This document shows positions 36,550-44,910 of a DNA stretch of 64,000 nucleotides, in pieces (position 1 is the stretch's first letter; each line of letters opens with the position of its first letter). Under the pieces are notes generated by a model, which searched no databases, was not told the origin of the DNA, and saw only the letters and a list, made by a program, of their open reading frames with translations. The stretch covers positions 1 to 64,000 of the forward strand of contig NZ_JAAMQM010000005.1 of assembly GCF_013523055.1 (NCBI RefSeq), read 5' to 3'. The position numbers were made by a program, and so were the translations under genes. The DNA comes from Pseudomonas capeferrum (GTDB lineage Bacteria > Pseudomonadota > Gammaproteobacteria > Pseudomonadales > Pseudomonadaceae).

Positions 36550-38016
36550 ATGCAGTATCGCGATTTGCGCGACTTTATCCGTGGCCTGGAACAGCGCGGC
36601 GAACTCAAGCGCATCCAGGTTCCGATCTCGCCAGTCCTGGAGATGACCGAAGTCTGCGACCGCACCTTGCGGGCCAAAGGCCCGGCATTGTTGTTCGAAA
36701 AGCCTACCGGCTTCGATATTCCAGTTCTCGGCAACCTGTTCGGCACGCCGGAGCGGGTCGCGATGGGCATGGGCGCCGAATCGGTCAGCGAACTGCGTGA
36801 AATCGGCAAGCTGCTGGCCTTCCTCAAGGAGCCCGAGCCGCCCAAAGGCCTCAAGGACGCCTGGTCCAAGCTGCCGATCTTCAAGAAAGTCGTGTCCATG
36901 GCGCCGAAGGTGGTCAAGGATGCCGCCTGCCACGAGGTAGTGGTCGAGGGCGAAGATGTCGACCTCAATCAGCTGCCGATCCAGCATTGCTGGCCAGGTG
37001 ACGTGGCGCCCTTGATCACCTGGGGCCTGACCGTCACCCGCGGGCCGAACAAGGAGCGTCAGAACCTCGGTATCTATCGCCAGCAGCTGATCGGACGCAA
37101 CAAGGTCATCATGCGCTGGTTGAGCCATCGTGGCGGCGCGCTGGACTACCGCGAATGGTGCGAGAAGCACCCGGGTCAGCCATTCCCGGTGGCGGTAGCG
37201 CTGGGCGCGGACCCGGCGACCATCCTCGGGGCGGTGACGCCGGTGCCCGACACGCTCTCCGAATACGCCTTCGCCGGCCTGCTGCGCGGTAACCGTACCG
37301 AGCTGGTCAAGTGTCGCGGCAATGACCTGCAAGTCCCGGCTACCGCGGAAATCATTCTCGAAGGCGTGATCCATCCGGGCGAGACCGCGCCGGAAGGCCC
37401 TTACGGCGATCACACCGGCTATTACAACGAAGTGGACAGCTTCCCGGTATTCACCGTCGAGCGCATCACTCATCGGCGCAAGCCGATCTACCACAGCACC
37501 TACACCGGGCGGCCACCCGATGAGCCGGCGATCCTCGGTGTGGCCTTGAACGAAGTGTTCGTGCCGATCCTGCAGAAGCAGTTTCCGGAGATCACCGACT
37601 TCTACCTGCCGCCCGAAGGGTGCTCGTACCGCATGGCGGTGGTCACCATCAAGAAACAGTATCCCGGTCACGCCAAGCGTGTGATGTTGGGCGTCTGGTC
37701 GTTCCTGCGGCAGTTCATGTACACCAAGTTCGTGATCGTCACCGACGACGACATCAATGCCCGCGACTGGAATGACGTAATCTGGGCCGTCACCACCCGT
37801 ATGGACCCCAAGCGTGATACGGTGATGATCGACAACACGCCGATCGACTACCTGGACTTCGCGTCTCCGGTATCGGGGCTGGGGTCGAAGATGGGCCTGG
37901 ATGCCACCAACAAGTGGCCAGGCGAAACCTCTCGCGAATGGGGGCGTGCCATCGTCAAGGACGATGCCGTGACCCGCCGTATCGATGAGCTGTGGGATCA
38001 GCTGGGAATAGATTGA
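36550..38016 (+). CDS. ubiD: 3-octaprenyl-4-hydroxybenzoate decarboxylase UbiD
   Basis: A 488-residue prenylated-FMN-dependent decarboxylase of ubiquinone biosynthesis. It begins [20 protein letters not shown] and contains family landmarks such as [40 protein letters not shown] (metal and cofactor region) and the catalytic [20 protein letters not shown] with the E-D pairs. It needs prFMN from UbiX, encoded elsewhere. The next gene starts immediately after its stop (TGA then ATG), indicating coupled translation. Confidence 0.97.
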   Translation: MQYRDLRDFIRGLEQRGELKRIQVPISPVLEMTEVCDRTLRAKGPALLFEKPTGFDIPVLGNLFGTPERVAMGMGAESVSELREIGKLLAFLKEPEPPKGLKDAWSKLPIFKKVVSMAPKVVKDAACHEVVVEGEDVDLNQLPIQHCWPGDVAPLITWGLTVTRGPNKERQNLGIYRQQLIGRNKVIMRWLSHRGGALDYREWCEKHPGQPFPVAVALGADPATILGAVTPVPDTLSEYAFAGLLRGNRTELVKCRGNDLQVPATAEIILEGVIHPGETAPEGPYGDHTGYYNEVDSFPVFTVERITHRRKPIYHSTYTGRPPDEPAILGVALNEVFVPILQKQFPEITDFYLPPEGCSYRMAVVTIKKQYPGHAKRVMLGVWSFLRQFMYTKFVIVTDDDINARDWNDVIWAVTTRMDPKRDTVMIDNTPIDYLDFASPVSGLGSKMGLDATNKWPGETSREWGRAIVKDDAVTRRIDELWDQLGID

Positions 38017-38985
38017 ATGCAGGTAACCTTGCAGCCGTCCGGGGCAGTGCTGGCGCTCGACCCGGGAGAACGGATTCTGGATGCGGCGCGACGCCTGGGC
38101 TACGACTGTCCGCAGAGCTGCCGCAACGGTAATTGCCATGTATGCGCCGCCTTGCTGGTCGATGGACGTGTCCGGCAGGACGGCGAAGTGCGCGATCATG
38201 GTGAATTCTTCACCTGTATCGCCGAGCCGATCGAGGATTGTGTGGTGCTCTGGGATGGGGTACTGGCGCTGGGCGAGCTCCCGCCTCGCAAGCTGGCTTG
38301 CTCAGTGATCGAGTGCGTCGAGGTCGGTGGCGATGTCTGGCGTGTGCGCATGCGCGCTCCGGCAGGCAAGTCGCCCCGCTACCACGCCGGCCAATACCTG
38401 ATGCTCGAGCGTGAAGGTGGCAAGCAGGCGGCTTTTTCGCTGGCCTCCGCGCCCCACGCCGGGCGTGATCTCGAATTGCACGTCCTGGCGCGCGAGGACA
38501 GCGGTCGCGAGCTGATTGCCCAGCTGCGGCGCGATGGCGTGGCTCGGGTTGAGTTGCCATTCGGCGATACGCACCTGGCCGAGTTGCCGGATGGCCCTCT
38601 GGTGCTGATCGCCGCGGGTACCGGCATGGGTCAGATGCACAGCCTGGTGGAGCATTGCCGTGCCCAGGGCTTCAAGCATCCGGTGCACCTGTATTGGGGC
38701 GTGCGGCGACCCGAGGACTTCTACCAGATCGAACACTGGGACGAATGGGAGCGTCTGCCCAACCTGTATCTGCACAAGGTCGTCAGTGATCTGTGTGGCT
38801 GGGAAGGCCGATGCGGCATGCTGCATGAGGCCGTGTGCGAAGACATCGATGACCTGGCCCATGTGCATGTCTATGCCAGCGGTTCGCCGAACATGGTCTA
38901 TGGCACGCTCGACGCTCTGGTCGAAGCGGGTATGGACGCGCATCAGATGCGAGCGGATGTCTTCGCCTACGCTCCACGCGGGTAG
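38017..38985 (+). CDS. ferredoxin-fused NAD(P)H flavin oxidoreductase
   Basis: A 322-residue iron-sulfur flavoprotein reductase. An N-terminal plant-type 2Fe-2S domain has Cys35-x4-Cys40-x2-Cys43 (SCRNGNCHVC) and the distant Cys in FFTCIAEP. A FAD-binding barrel (YHAGQYLMLE, AAFSLASAP) and an NAD(P)H domain (VLIAAGTGMGQMHSLVEHC) follow. Databases often label such proteins CDP-6-deoxy-delta-3,4-glucoseen reductase. It abuts ubiD without a gap; a role in electron supply to a hydroxylase or reductase linked to ubiquinone is suggested only by position. Confidence 0.88.
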   Translation: MQVTLQPSGAVLALDPGERILDAARRLGYDCPQSCRNGNCHVCAALLVDGRVRQDGEVRDHGEFFTCIAEPIEDCVVLWDGVLALGELPPRKLACSVIECVEVGGDVWRVRMRAPAGKSPRYHAGQYLMLEREGGKQAAFSLASAPHAGRDLELHVLAREDSGRELIAQLRRDGVARVELPFGDTHLAELPDGPLVLIAAGTGMGQMHSLVEHCRAQGFKHPVHLYWGVRRPEDFYQIEHWDEWERLPNLYLHKVVSDLCGWEGRCGMLHEAVCEDIDDLAHVHVYASGSPNMVYGTLDALVEAGMDAHQMRADVFAYAPRG

Positions 38986-39063
38986 CCAGGGTACGCTGCG
39001 ATAGTTTCACTGCACACCGAGCTATTCGTCGCGAGCGTGAGTTCGCGACGTCGCTCGTTACCT

Positions 39064-40041
39064 TCAGCGCATCGACACCACCAATTTGCCTACCGCCTGG
39101 CGTGCGCCCAATCGCTCGATGGCCTGGCCCGTTCGCTCCAGTGGAAAGGTCTCGGACACCAGCGGCTTCAACTTGCCTTCGGCATGCCAGGCAAACAGCT
39201 GGCGAAAGTTGGCGGCGTTGTCTTGCGGCTGGCGCTGGGCGAATGCGCCCCAGAACACCCCTGCCACCGAAGCGCCCTTTAGCAGCACCAGGTTGGTCGG
39301 CAGCTGGGCGATGGTCCCGCTGGCAAAGCCCACCACCAGCAGACGACCGTTCCAGGCCAGGCCGCGTACCGCCTGGTCGAACAGTTCTCCACCGACAGGA
39401 TCGTAGATTACATCGACGCCCTGGCCGCCGGTCAGGCGCTTGATTTCATCCTTGAGGCCTGTGGTGCTGTAGTCGATCAGTTCGTCTGCCCCGGCGACCT
39501 TTGCCACTGCGAGCTTTTCCGAGCTGCTGGCCGCGGCGATCACGCGTGCGCCCATCGCCTTGCCGATCTCCACCGCAGCCAGGCCTACGCCGCCGGACGC
39601 ACCCAGCACCAGCAGGGTTTCGCCAGCCTTGAGCTGTCCGCGTTGGGTAAGGGCATGCATGGACGTGCCGTATGCCATGCCGAAGGCGGCGGCGCTTTGA
39701 AAGTCCAAGCCTTGTGGGATATGCAATGCATTCGAGGCAGACACTGCCACTTGCTCGGCAAATGCGCCCCAGCCGGTCAGTGCCATGACGCGATCGCCGA
39801 CCTTGAACCCGTTTGCCTTCTCGCCGACAGCGGCCACCACGCCCGCGGCTTCGCCACCGGGTGAAAAGGGCAGGGGTGGCTGAAACTGGTACTTGCCTTC
39901 GATGATGAGCGTATCCGGGAAGTTGACGCCCGCCGCGTGTACGTCGATGAGTATCTCGTTCTTTTTCGGCACCGGGCTGGCGATGTCTTCCAGGACCAGG
40001 TTCCGCGCCGGGCCCAGGGTTTTGCACAAGACCGCTTTCAT
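39064..40041 (-). CDS. NADPH:quinone oxidoreductase family protein (MDR superfamily)
   Basis: A 325-residue zinc-independent medium-chain reductase of the quinone-oxidoreductase/crotonase-like type. It has a GroES-like N-terminal domain (ILIDVHAAGVNFPDTLIIEG), a Rossmann domain with the NADPH motif LVLGASGGVGLAAVEIGKAM and the C-terminal FPLERTGQAIERLGARQAVG, with no structural-zinc cysteine cluster. It probably reduces quinones or enones with NADPH. It stands alone; 78 bp separate it from the previous gene. Confidence 0.9.
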   Translation of the reverse strand: MKAVLCKTLGPARNLVLEDIASPVPKKNEILIDVHAAGVNFPDTLIIEGKYQFQPPLPFSPGGEAAGVVAAVGEKANGFKVGDRVMALTGWGAFAEQVAVSASNALHIPQGLDFQSAAAFGMAYGTSMHALTQRGQLKAGETLLVLGASGGVGLAAVEIGKAMGARVIAAASSSEKLAVAKVAGADELIDYSTTGLKDEIKRLTGGQGVDVIYDPVGGELFDQAVRGLAWNGRLLVVGFASGTIAQLPTNLVLLKGASVAGVFWGAFAQRQPQDNAANFRQLFAWHAEGKLKPLVSETFPLERTGQAIERLGARQAVGKLVVSMR

Positions 40042-40195
40042 CGGGCTATTCCTTTATGGGTTGTGGCCGATAAGTGTAGGAGGGCGGTAGGGCGGGTCAA
40101 CGAGCATGGTCGGACCTGATGGCCCGACATAGCCCAGGCTTGGGTTTGTCCAGTGCGCTGGGTATGCTGGCGCTATCTGTTTGAGGAGCGAATTC

Positions 40196-40612
40196 GTGAA
40201 AGCGTGGATATTGATGGTGCTGGCCCTGATGCTGCCAGTGACGGCCATGGCCGCTGAAGAAGCCGAGGAAGGCAAGGAGGGGGAGCCCAAGGTCTCCTAT
40301 GTCACCCTGACACCGCCATTCGTTGGCAACTATGCTCTCGATGGCAGCCCCAAGCTGCGCGTCTACAAGGCGGACGTGGCCTTGCGCGTCACTGGCGACG
40401 CCGCCGCAGCCACGGTCAAGCACCATGAACCGCTGATCCGTAATCAGCTCGTGGCGCTGTTCACCCAGCAAGGCATAGAGAACATGAATAATGTCGAGGC
40501 CAAGGAGCGGCTGCGTCAGGAAGCGCTCAAGCAGGTCCAGCAGGTTCTCGAAACTGAAGAGGGCAAGCCGATCGTCGAAGATCTCCTGTTCAACAATCTG
40601 ATCGTGCAGTAA
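40196..40612 (+). CDS. FliL-like exported protein
   Basis: A 138-residue protein with a signal peptide or anchor (KAWILMVLALMLPVTAMA) followed by an acidic linker (AEEAEEGKEGEPK) and a FliL-type beta domain (YVTLTPPFVGNYALDG, KADVALRVTGDAAAATVKHH, HEPLIRNQLVALFTQQ). The GTG start at 40196 follows GAGGAG. FliL supports flagellar stator function, but this copy lies outside flagellar genes and may be a paralogue in the envelope. Its role is unknown. Confidence 0.85.
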   Translation: MKAWILMVLALMLPVTAMAAEEAEEGKEGEPKVSYVTLTPPFVGNYALDGSPKLRVYKADVALRVTGDAAAATVKHHEPLIRNQLVALFTQQGIENMNNVEAKERLRQEALKQVQQVLETEEGKPIVEDLLFNNLIVQ

Positions 40613-40633
40613 TAGCGATCACGAGCAGGCGCG

Positions 40634-41086
40634 TCAGGTTGCCAGCCCGATAATCACGGCCCATTGCTCGGGCGTCACTGGCATCACCGACAGGCGACTG
40701 CCCTTCTGCACCAACTGCAACTCGTCTAATGCGGCCTGCTGTTTGAGCAGGCCTAGCTCCAGCACGTGCCTGAAGGTCCGTTGATGGACGACGTCCACGG
40801 CGCTCCAGGGATTCTTGGCGGCAGTGGCCCGAGTATCGAAGTAGTGACTGTCGGGGTCCAGGGCCGTGGGGTCCGGATAGGCCGCCGTCGCGATCCGTGC
40901 AATGCCGGCGATGCCAGGTTGCGGACAGCTGGAGTGGTAAAAGAAGAACTCGTCGCCTACGCTCATTTCCCTCAGGAAGTTGCGCGCCTGATAGTTGCGA
41001 ACCCCGTCCCAACGGACTTCCCCCTGGCGCGCCAAGGCTTCGATGGAGAGCTCGTCGGGCTCGGATTTCATCAGCCAATAGGCCAT
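40634..41086 (-). CDS. EVE-domain protein
   Basis: A 150-residue protein of the EVE/PUA-like family, whose members bind modified cytosines or related bases. It shows MKSEPDELSIEALARQG, the aromatic cage region WDGVRNYQARNFLREMSVGD, FFYHSSCPQPGIAGIARI and the C-terminal LSVMPVTPEQWAVI. ATG 41086 has a TCAGGAG ribosome site; an upstream in-frame start at 41137 has none. EVE proteins are found alone and in modified-DNA restriction systems; no such system is visible here. Confidence 0.92.
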   Translation of the reverse strand: MAYWLMKSEPDELSIEALARQGEVRWDGVRNYQARNFLREMSVGDEFFFYHSSCPQPGIAGIARIATAAYPDPTALDPDSHYFDTRATAAKNPWSAVDVVHQRTFRHVLELGLLKQQAALDELQLVQKGSRLSVMPVTPEQWAVIIGLAT

Positions 41087-41267
41087 GGGGTCACTCCTGA
41101 CAAAGGTTGAAATAAATCGTTGCAGCAAACCGACCACTGGCGGGCATCAACGTTTGCTTGTCGACTCGCGTTGGCGGAGAATGCGCCGGTTTTCAAGACT
41201 AGACGTTGCTCGCACCCCATTCAGGAGTTGCGGGCACCGTGATCAGTTTGCCTGAGGGGGGCAATCG

Positions 41268-41414
41268 ATGAAACGCAAACCGGACTTGCTCTGGATCCTG
41301 GTATTCACATTTGGCTTGGGTGTCGTCACGACCGGTTACGCCCAGAGTTTCCTCGAGCGCAAGGTCGATGCGTCCTACCAGGTGGCTGCCGAAACGGCTG
41401 TTCAGAAACGCTGA
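41268..41414 (+). CDS. 48-residue small membrane or exported protein
   Basis: A short ORF starting at ATG 41268 behind AGGGGGG. It has a basic N-terminus (KRKPDLL) and one hydrophobic helix (WILVFTFGLGVVTTGYAQS), either a membrane anchor or a signal peptide, then a polar tail (FLERKVDASYQVAAETAVQK). Small proteins like it recur beside the 5-formyltetrahydrofolate cyclo-ligase gene in Pseudomonas, from memory. Function unknown. It converges on that gene, 17 bp away. Confidence 0.7.
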   Translation: MKRKPDLLWILVFTFGLGVVTTGYAQSFLERKVDASYQVAAETAVQKR

Positions 41415-41431
41415 TCCCTCGCACAGCGCGC

Positions 41432-42040
41432 TCATTTGCGCGCCAGGTACCATCCACGGTCAGAGACCGTTCCTTGCAGCGGTACATCCCAACTGGCCTG
41501 GACCAGTCGCTCGACCTTCTGGCATTCATGGGCAAGACCCAGTAGCGACGGTTTCATCCAAGTCTTGCGACGCGCCTGATAAGCCAGGCTGCGATCATAG
41601 AAACCGCCACCCATCCCGAGGCGTCCGCCTGCTTCATCGAAGCCGACCAATGGCAACAGGATCAGGTCGAGCGCCCGGATCGAGCGTTGGCGTTTGCGAT
41701 TGATCACCGGCTCCGGAATGCGGAAGCGATTGCGGCGCAGTTGTTCGCCTTGCTCGAAGCGCTGAAACACCATGCTCGTCCGGGGCCAGGCTTTCAACAC
41801 GGGCAGGTAGGTATGCTTGCCGCGTCGTTGTGCCTCGCGCACCAACAGGTACGGATCGATTTCACCGTCATTGGGCAGATACAACGCGATATGCCGTGCT
41901 CGGCGGAACAAGGGGTGCTGAGCCAGCTGACGGTACAGGCCGACGGCCGCCTGACGCTGCTGGGCAGGCGTCAAGGCGCGGCGGGCATCACGCAGCAGGC
42001 GACGAAGTTGAGGGCGTGTGAGCGGCGCGGTGTCGGTCAT
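41432..42040 (-). CDS. 5-formyltetrahydrofolate cyclo-ligase
   Basis: A 202-residue enzyme (YgfA/MTHFS family) that converts 5-formyl-THF to 5,10-methenyl-THF using ATP. Motifs visible are the N-terminal RPQLRRLLRDARRAL, IALYLPNDGEIDPYLL, and the ATP/substrate loop LILLPLVGFDEAGGRLGMGG ahead of the FYDRSL box. ATG 42040 gives the usual length; the longer frame to 42112 runs into the 6S RNA terminator. It lies directly downstream of 6S RNA on the same strand, the conserved ssrS-ygfA arrangement, and may be cotranscribed with it. Confidence 0.95.
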   Translation of the reverse strand: MTDTAPLTRPQLRRLLRDARRALTPAQQRQAAVGLYRQLAQHPLFRRARHIALYLPNDGEIDPYLLVREAQRRGKHTYLPVLKAWPRTSMVFQRFEQGEQLRRNRFRIPEPVINRKRQRSIRALDLILLPLVGFDEAGGRLGMGGGFYDRSLAYQARRKTWMKPSLLGLAHECQKVERLVQASWDVPLQGTVSDRGWYLARK

Positions 42041-42091
42041 GGCACAGGCGATCCCAAGTGTCCTCGCAACGTGACACGCTGCAAGCAAATT

Positions 42092-42110
42092 GCCCGCCAT
42101 GAAGGCGGGC
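42092..42110 (-). terminator. hairpin after 6S RNA
   Basis: GCCCGCC-N5-GGCGGGC forms a 7-bp stem between the 6S RNA and the cyclo-ligase gene; on the minus strand it is followed by AATTTGCTTG. It could end most 6S transcripts while allowing read-through into the cyclo-ligase gene. Confidence 0.65.
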
Positions 42111-42117
42111 AACGAAG

Positions 42118-42300
42118 AATGCGGGCTCCCCGTGGAACCGCTGTCGGCGTAGCCCTTGAACCCGAAAGTTCAAGGTGGAGATTGCAGGGGGCGTTAAGGC
42201 TTTCCGTCGAGCGGACATGCACACCGGCCCCAGCGTGCAACCCCCGTGGTTGTGCGTATCGGCTCAGGGACATAACCAACTGGCGCATACCGCAGGGAGT
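42118..42300 (-). ncRNA. ssrS: 6S RNA
   Basis: An RNA of about 183 nt that mimics an open promoter and sequesters sigma-70 RNA polymerase in stationary phase. On the minus strand it runs from about CTCCCTGCGGTATGCGCC to CACGGGGAGCCCGC. The two ends are complementary; the 5' and 3' central-bubble strands and the internal hairpin CCTTGAACTTTCGGGTTCAA typical of Pseudomonas 6S RNA are visible. A TATACT -10 box lies upstream at 42307-42312. The context between zapA and the cyclo-ligase gene is the canonical one. End points are estimates. Confidence 0.92.
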
Positions 42301-42319
42301 GGCGCCAGTATACGCAACC

Positions 42320-42637
42320 TCAACTGATTTTTGTATCCGTATCGTCGGAGAGTGCCTGATCGACCCGTTCGAGCAGGTCGCGTACCTCTTCGCGCGTGGT
42401 CCCGCCGGCCGCGACTTCCGGGCGGTCCTGCCTGTGCAGCAAGTCATGGGTGATGTTCAAGGCTGCCATGACGGCGATGCGATCCGCGCCGATCACCTTG
42501 CCGCTGCTGCGAATTTCGCGCATCTTGCCGTCCAGATATCGCGCCGCGCTGACCAGGTTGTTGCGTTCCTCGGGCGGACAGATGATCGAGTATTCCTTGT
42601 CGAGGATCTGGACGGTGACGTTATTGCTTGAACTCAT
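42320..42637 (-). CDS. zapA: cell division protein ZapA
   Basis: A 105-residue FtsZ-ring stabilising protein. It has the ZapA start NNVTVQILDKEYSIICPPEE, then NLVSAARYLDGKMREIRSSG and IAVMAALNITHDLLHRQ, with a C-terminal coiled coil (TREEVRDLLERVDQALSDD). The ATG at 42637 overlaps the stop of the ZapB-like gene (4 nt). 6S RNA lies downstream on the same strand, the order usual in gammaproteobacteria. Confidence 0.95.
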   Translation of the reverse strand: MSSSNNVTVQILDKEYSIICPPEERNNLVSAARYLDGKMREIRSSGKVIGADRIAVMAALNITHDLLHRQDRPEVAAGGTTREEVRDLLERVDQALSDDTDTKIS

Positions 42638-42843
42638 GAGTCTTGCTCCAGGGCCTTGAGGCGCAAAATCATCGATTCGACCTTGCGCCGGGCAATCTCG
42701 TTCTTTTCGATGAGGTGGGCGCGCTCCTCGCGCCAGGTTCTTTCCTGCGCATGTAGGAGTGCATTTTGCCGTTTTAGTTGCTCGACTCGCTCCAGCAGTT
42801 GCTCGAATCGGCTCATCAGCGCTTGCAGGTCGTTCTCTTGCAT
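42634..42843 (-). CDS. ZapB-like coiled-coil protein (TIGR02449 type)
   Basis: A 69-residue, almost entirely coiled-coil protein (ALMSRFEQLLERVEQLKRQ, NALLHAQERTWREERAHLIE) of the small family found upstream of zapA in Pseudomonas, usually labelled TIGR02449 or ZapB-like. It presumably acts with ZapA at the division ring. ATG 42843 gives the family length; a longer frame to 42867 adds eight residues without support. Its stop overlaps the zapA start. Confidence 0.9.
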   Translation of the reverse strand: MQENDLQALMSRFEQLLERVEQLKRQNALLHAQERTWREERAHLIEKNEIARRKVESMILRLKALEQDS

Positions 42844-42997
42844 GGGGGTGCACTCGCATCGGTCCATCGGTGACTACCAGGTGATCATGCCTGGGCTCGA
42901 GCCCGGACGGCCAGTGCAGATGGTCTTGGCGCGCCTGCCGGTGCTAGGATACAAGGCCTTCATTCTAGTCATTGCGCCGTCTGGCGCCTAGTTGCCC

Positions 42998-43555
42998 ATG
43001 CCTAATACCAATTCGCCCTATACCGCCTTCACCGCCTTGCTCTCCGGCAACGGCCATCCTGTCTCCCCGGCCGAGCTGCACGGCCTGCTGCTTGGCCGTT
43101 GCTGCGCCGGTGCGGCGTTCGATGCCGACGCCTGGCTGGCCGACGCGGCCCAGGTGCTCGAGGTCGAACCTGTCGACAGCGTCCGCAATGCCTTGATCGG
43201 CCTGCAAGAAATGGTCAAGGGCGAGCTGACCGGCGAAGATATCGCCATCGTCCTGCTGCTACCCGGTGACGAGACGCCCCTGGCCGAACGTGCCGCCGCG
43301 CTGGGTCAATGGTGCCAAGGCTTCATCGCCGGTTTCGGGCAAAACGCCGGTGGCCTCGAGCTGAGTACCGAAGCCAAGGAAGTCCTGCAGGACCTGGTCG
43401 CGATCTCCCAGGTGCAGGACGCGCTCGAAGAGTCCGAAGATGGTGAAGGCGACTACATGGAGGTCATGGAATACCTGCGCGTGGCGCCCTTGCTGCTGTT
43501 CACCGAGCTGGCCAAGCCGGCCGCCGAACCCGCACCCAAGCCATCGCTGCACTGA
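42998..43555 (+). CDS. UPF0149 family protein (YgfB-like)
   Basis: A 185-residue helical protein of the YecA/YgfB UPF0149 family, with [20 protein letters not shown] near the N-terminus, [15 protein letters not shown] in the middle and an acidic [20 protein letters not shown] before the end. In P. aeruginosa a homologue (YgfB) affects beta-lactam tolerance and control of AlpA-regulated genes. ATG 42998 is used (TTG 42992 is possible). It leads the operon ygfB-pepP-ubiH-DUF4442-ubiI, divergent from the zapB-like gene. Confidence 0.93.
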   Translation: MPNTNSPYTAFTALLSGNGHPVSPAELHGLLLGRCCAGAAFDADAWLADAAQVLEVEPVDSVRNALIGLQEMVKGELTGEDIAIVLLLPGDETPLAERAAALGQWCQGFIAGFGQNAGGLELSTEAKEVLQDLVAISQVQDALEESEDGEGDYMEVMEYLRVAPLLLFTELAKPAAEPAPKPSLH

Positions 43556-43575
43556 TCTTCGGGGTCCCTTTGCCC

Positions 43576-44910
43576 ATGAGCCACATACCCAAGGCGGAAT
43601 ACACCCGTCGGCGCAAGGCGCTGATGGCGCAGATGGTCCCCAACAGCATCGCGATCCTGCCGGCCGCCGCTGTCGCCATACGCAATCGCGACGTCGAGCA
43701 TGTGTACCGCCAGGACAGCGATTTCCAGTACATCAGCGGTTTTCCCGAGCCCGAGGCGGTGATCGCCCTGATTCCTGGCCGCGAGCATGGCGAATACGTG
43801 CTGTTCTGCCGTGAGCGCAATGCCGAACGCGAGCAGTGGGAAGGCCTGCGGGCCGGACAGGAAGGCGCGGTGCGCGACTACGCGGCCGATGATGCCTTCC
43901 CCATTACCGACATCGACGAGATCCTGCCTGGCCTGATCGAAGGGCGCGAGCGCGTTTATTCGGCCATGGGCAGCAACCCCGAATTCGACCGGCGGCTGAT
44001 GGACTGGATCAACGTGATCCGCTCCAAGGCGCGCCTCGGTGCCCAGCCGCCGAATGAGTTCGTTGCGCTGGATCATCTCCTGCACGACATGCGTCTGTAT
44101 AAATCGGCGGCGGAAGTGAAGGTGATGCGCGAAGCGGCGGCCATCTCGGTCCGTGCCCATGTGCGAGCCATGCAGGCCAGCCGGGCAGGATTGCGCGAGT
44201 ACAGCCTCGAAGCCGAACTGGATTACGAATTCCGCAAGGGTGGAGCCAAGATGCCGGCCTACGGCTCGATCGTCGCCGCCGGTCGCAACGCCTGCATCCT
44301 GCACTACCAGCAAAATGATGCCTTGCTCAAGGATGGCGATCTGGTCTTGATCGATGCCGGCTGCGAAATCGATTGCTACGCCAGCGACATCACCCGCACC
44401 TTCCCGGTCAGCGGGCGTTTCTCTCCCGAGCAGAAGGCCATCTATGAGTTGGTGCTCAAGGCACAAGAGGCTGCCTTCGAGCAGATCGCGCCGGGCAAGC
44501 ATTGGAATCATGCCCATGAGGCAACGGTACGAGTGATCACCGAAGGCCTGGTCGAGTTGGGACTGCTCAAGGGAGAGGTGCAGACACTGATCGACAATGA
44601 AGCCCATCGCGCGTTCTACATGCACCGCGCCGGCCACTGGCTGGGCATGGATGTTCACGATGTTGGCGACTACAAAGTGGGCGGTGAATGGCGAGTGCTC
44701 GAGCCCGGCATGGCATTGACCGTGGAACCGGGAATCTACATCGCGGCGGACGACCAAAGCGTCGCGAAGAAATGGCGCGGCATCGGCATCAGGATCGAGG
44801 ACGACGTGGTGGTTACCAGGCAAGGCTGTGAAATCCTGACCGCGGGCTTGCCCAGGACGGTCGCCGAGATCGAGGCATTGATGGCCGCCGCGCGCAGTGA
44901 CGCCGCATGA
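43576..44910 (+). CDS. pepP: Xaa-Pro aminopeptidase PepP
   Basis: A 444-residue dimanganese aminopeptidase P that removes N-terminal residues preceding proline. The N-terminal creatinase-like domain (about 1-170) includes YRQDSDFQYISGFPEPEAVI. The pita-bread domain has all five metal ligands: Asp in VLIDAGCEI, Asp in CYASDITRTFP, His in HWLGMDVHDVGD, Glu in TVEPGIYI and Glu in GIRIEDDVVV. ATG 43576 is preferred to TTG 43570. Its end overlaps ubiH by 4 nt. Confidence 0.96.
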   Translation: MSHIPKAEYTRRRKALMAQMVPNSIAILPAAAVAIRNRDVEHVYRQDSDFQYISGFPEPEAVIALIPGREHGEYVLFCRERNAEREQWEGLRAGQEGAVRDYAADDAFPITDIDEILPGLIEGRERVYSAMGSNPEFDRRLMDWINVIRSKARLGAQPPNEFVALDHLLHDMRLYKSAAEVKVMREAAAISVRAHVRAMQASRAGLREYSLEAELDYEFRKGGAKMPAYGSIVAAGRNACILHYQQNDALLKDGDLVLIDAGCEIDCYASDITRTFPVSGRFSPEQKAIYELVLKAQEAAFEQIAPGKHWNHAHEATVRVITEGLVELGLLKGEVQTLIDNEAHRAFYMHRAGHWLGMDVHDVGDYKVGGEWRVLEPGMALTVEPGIYIAADDQSVAKKWRGIGIRIEDDVVVTRQGCEILTAGLPRTVAEIEALMAAARSDAA

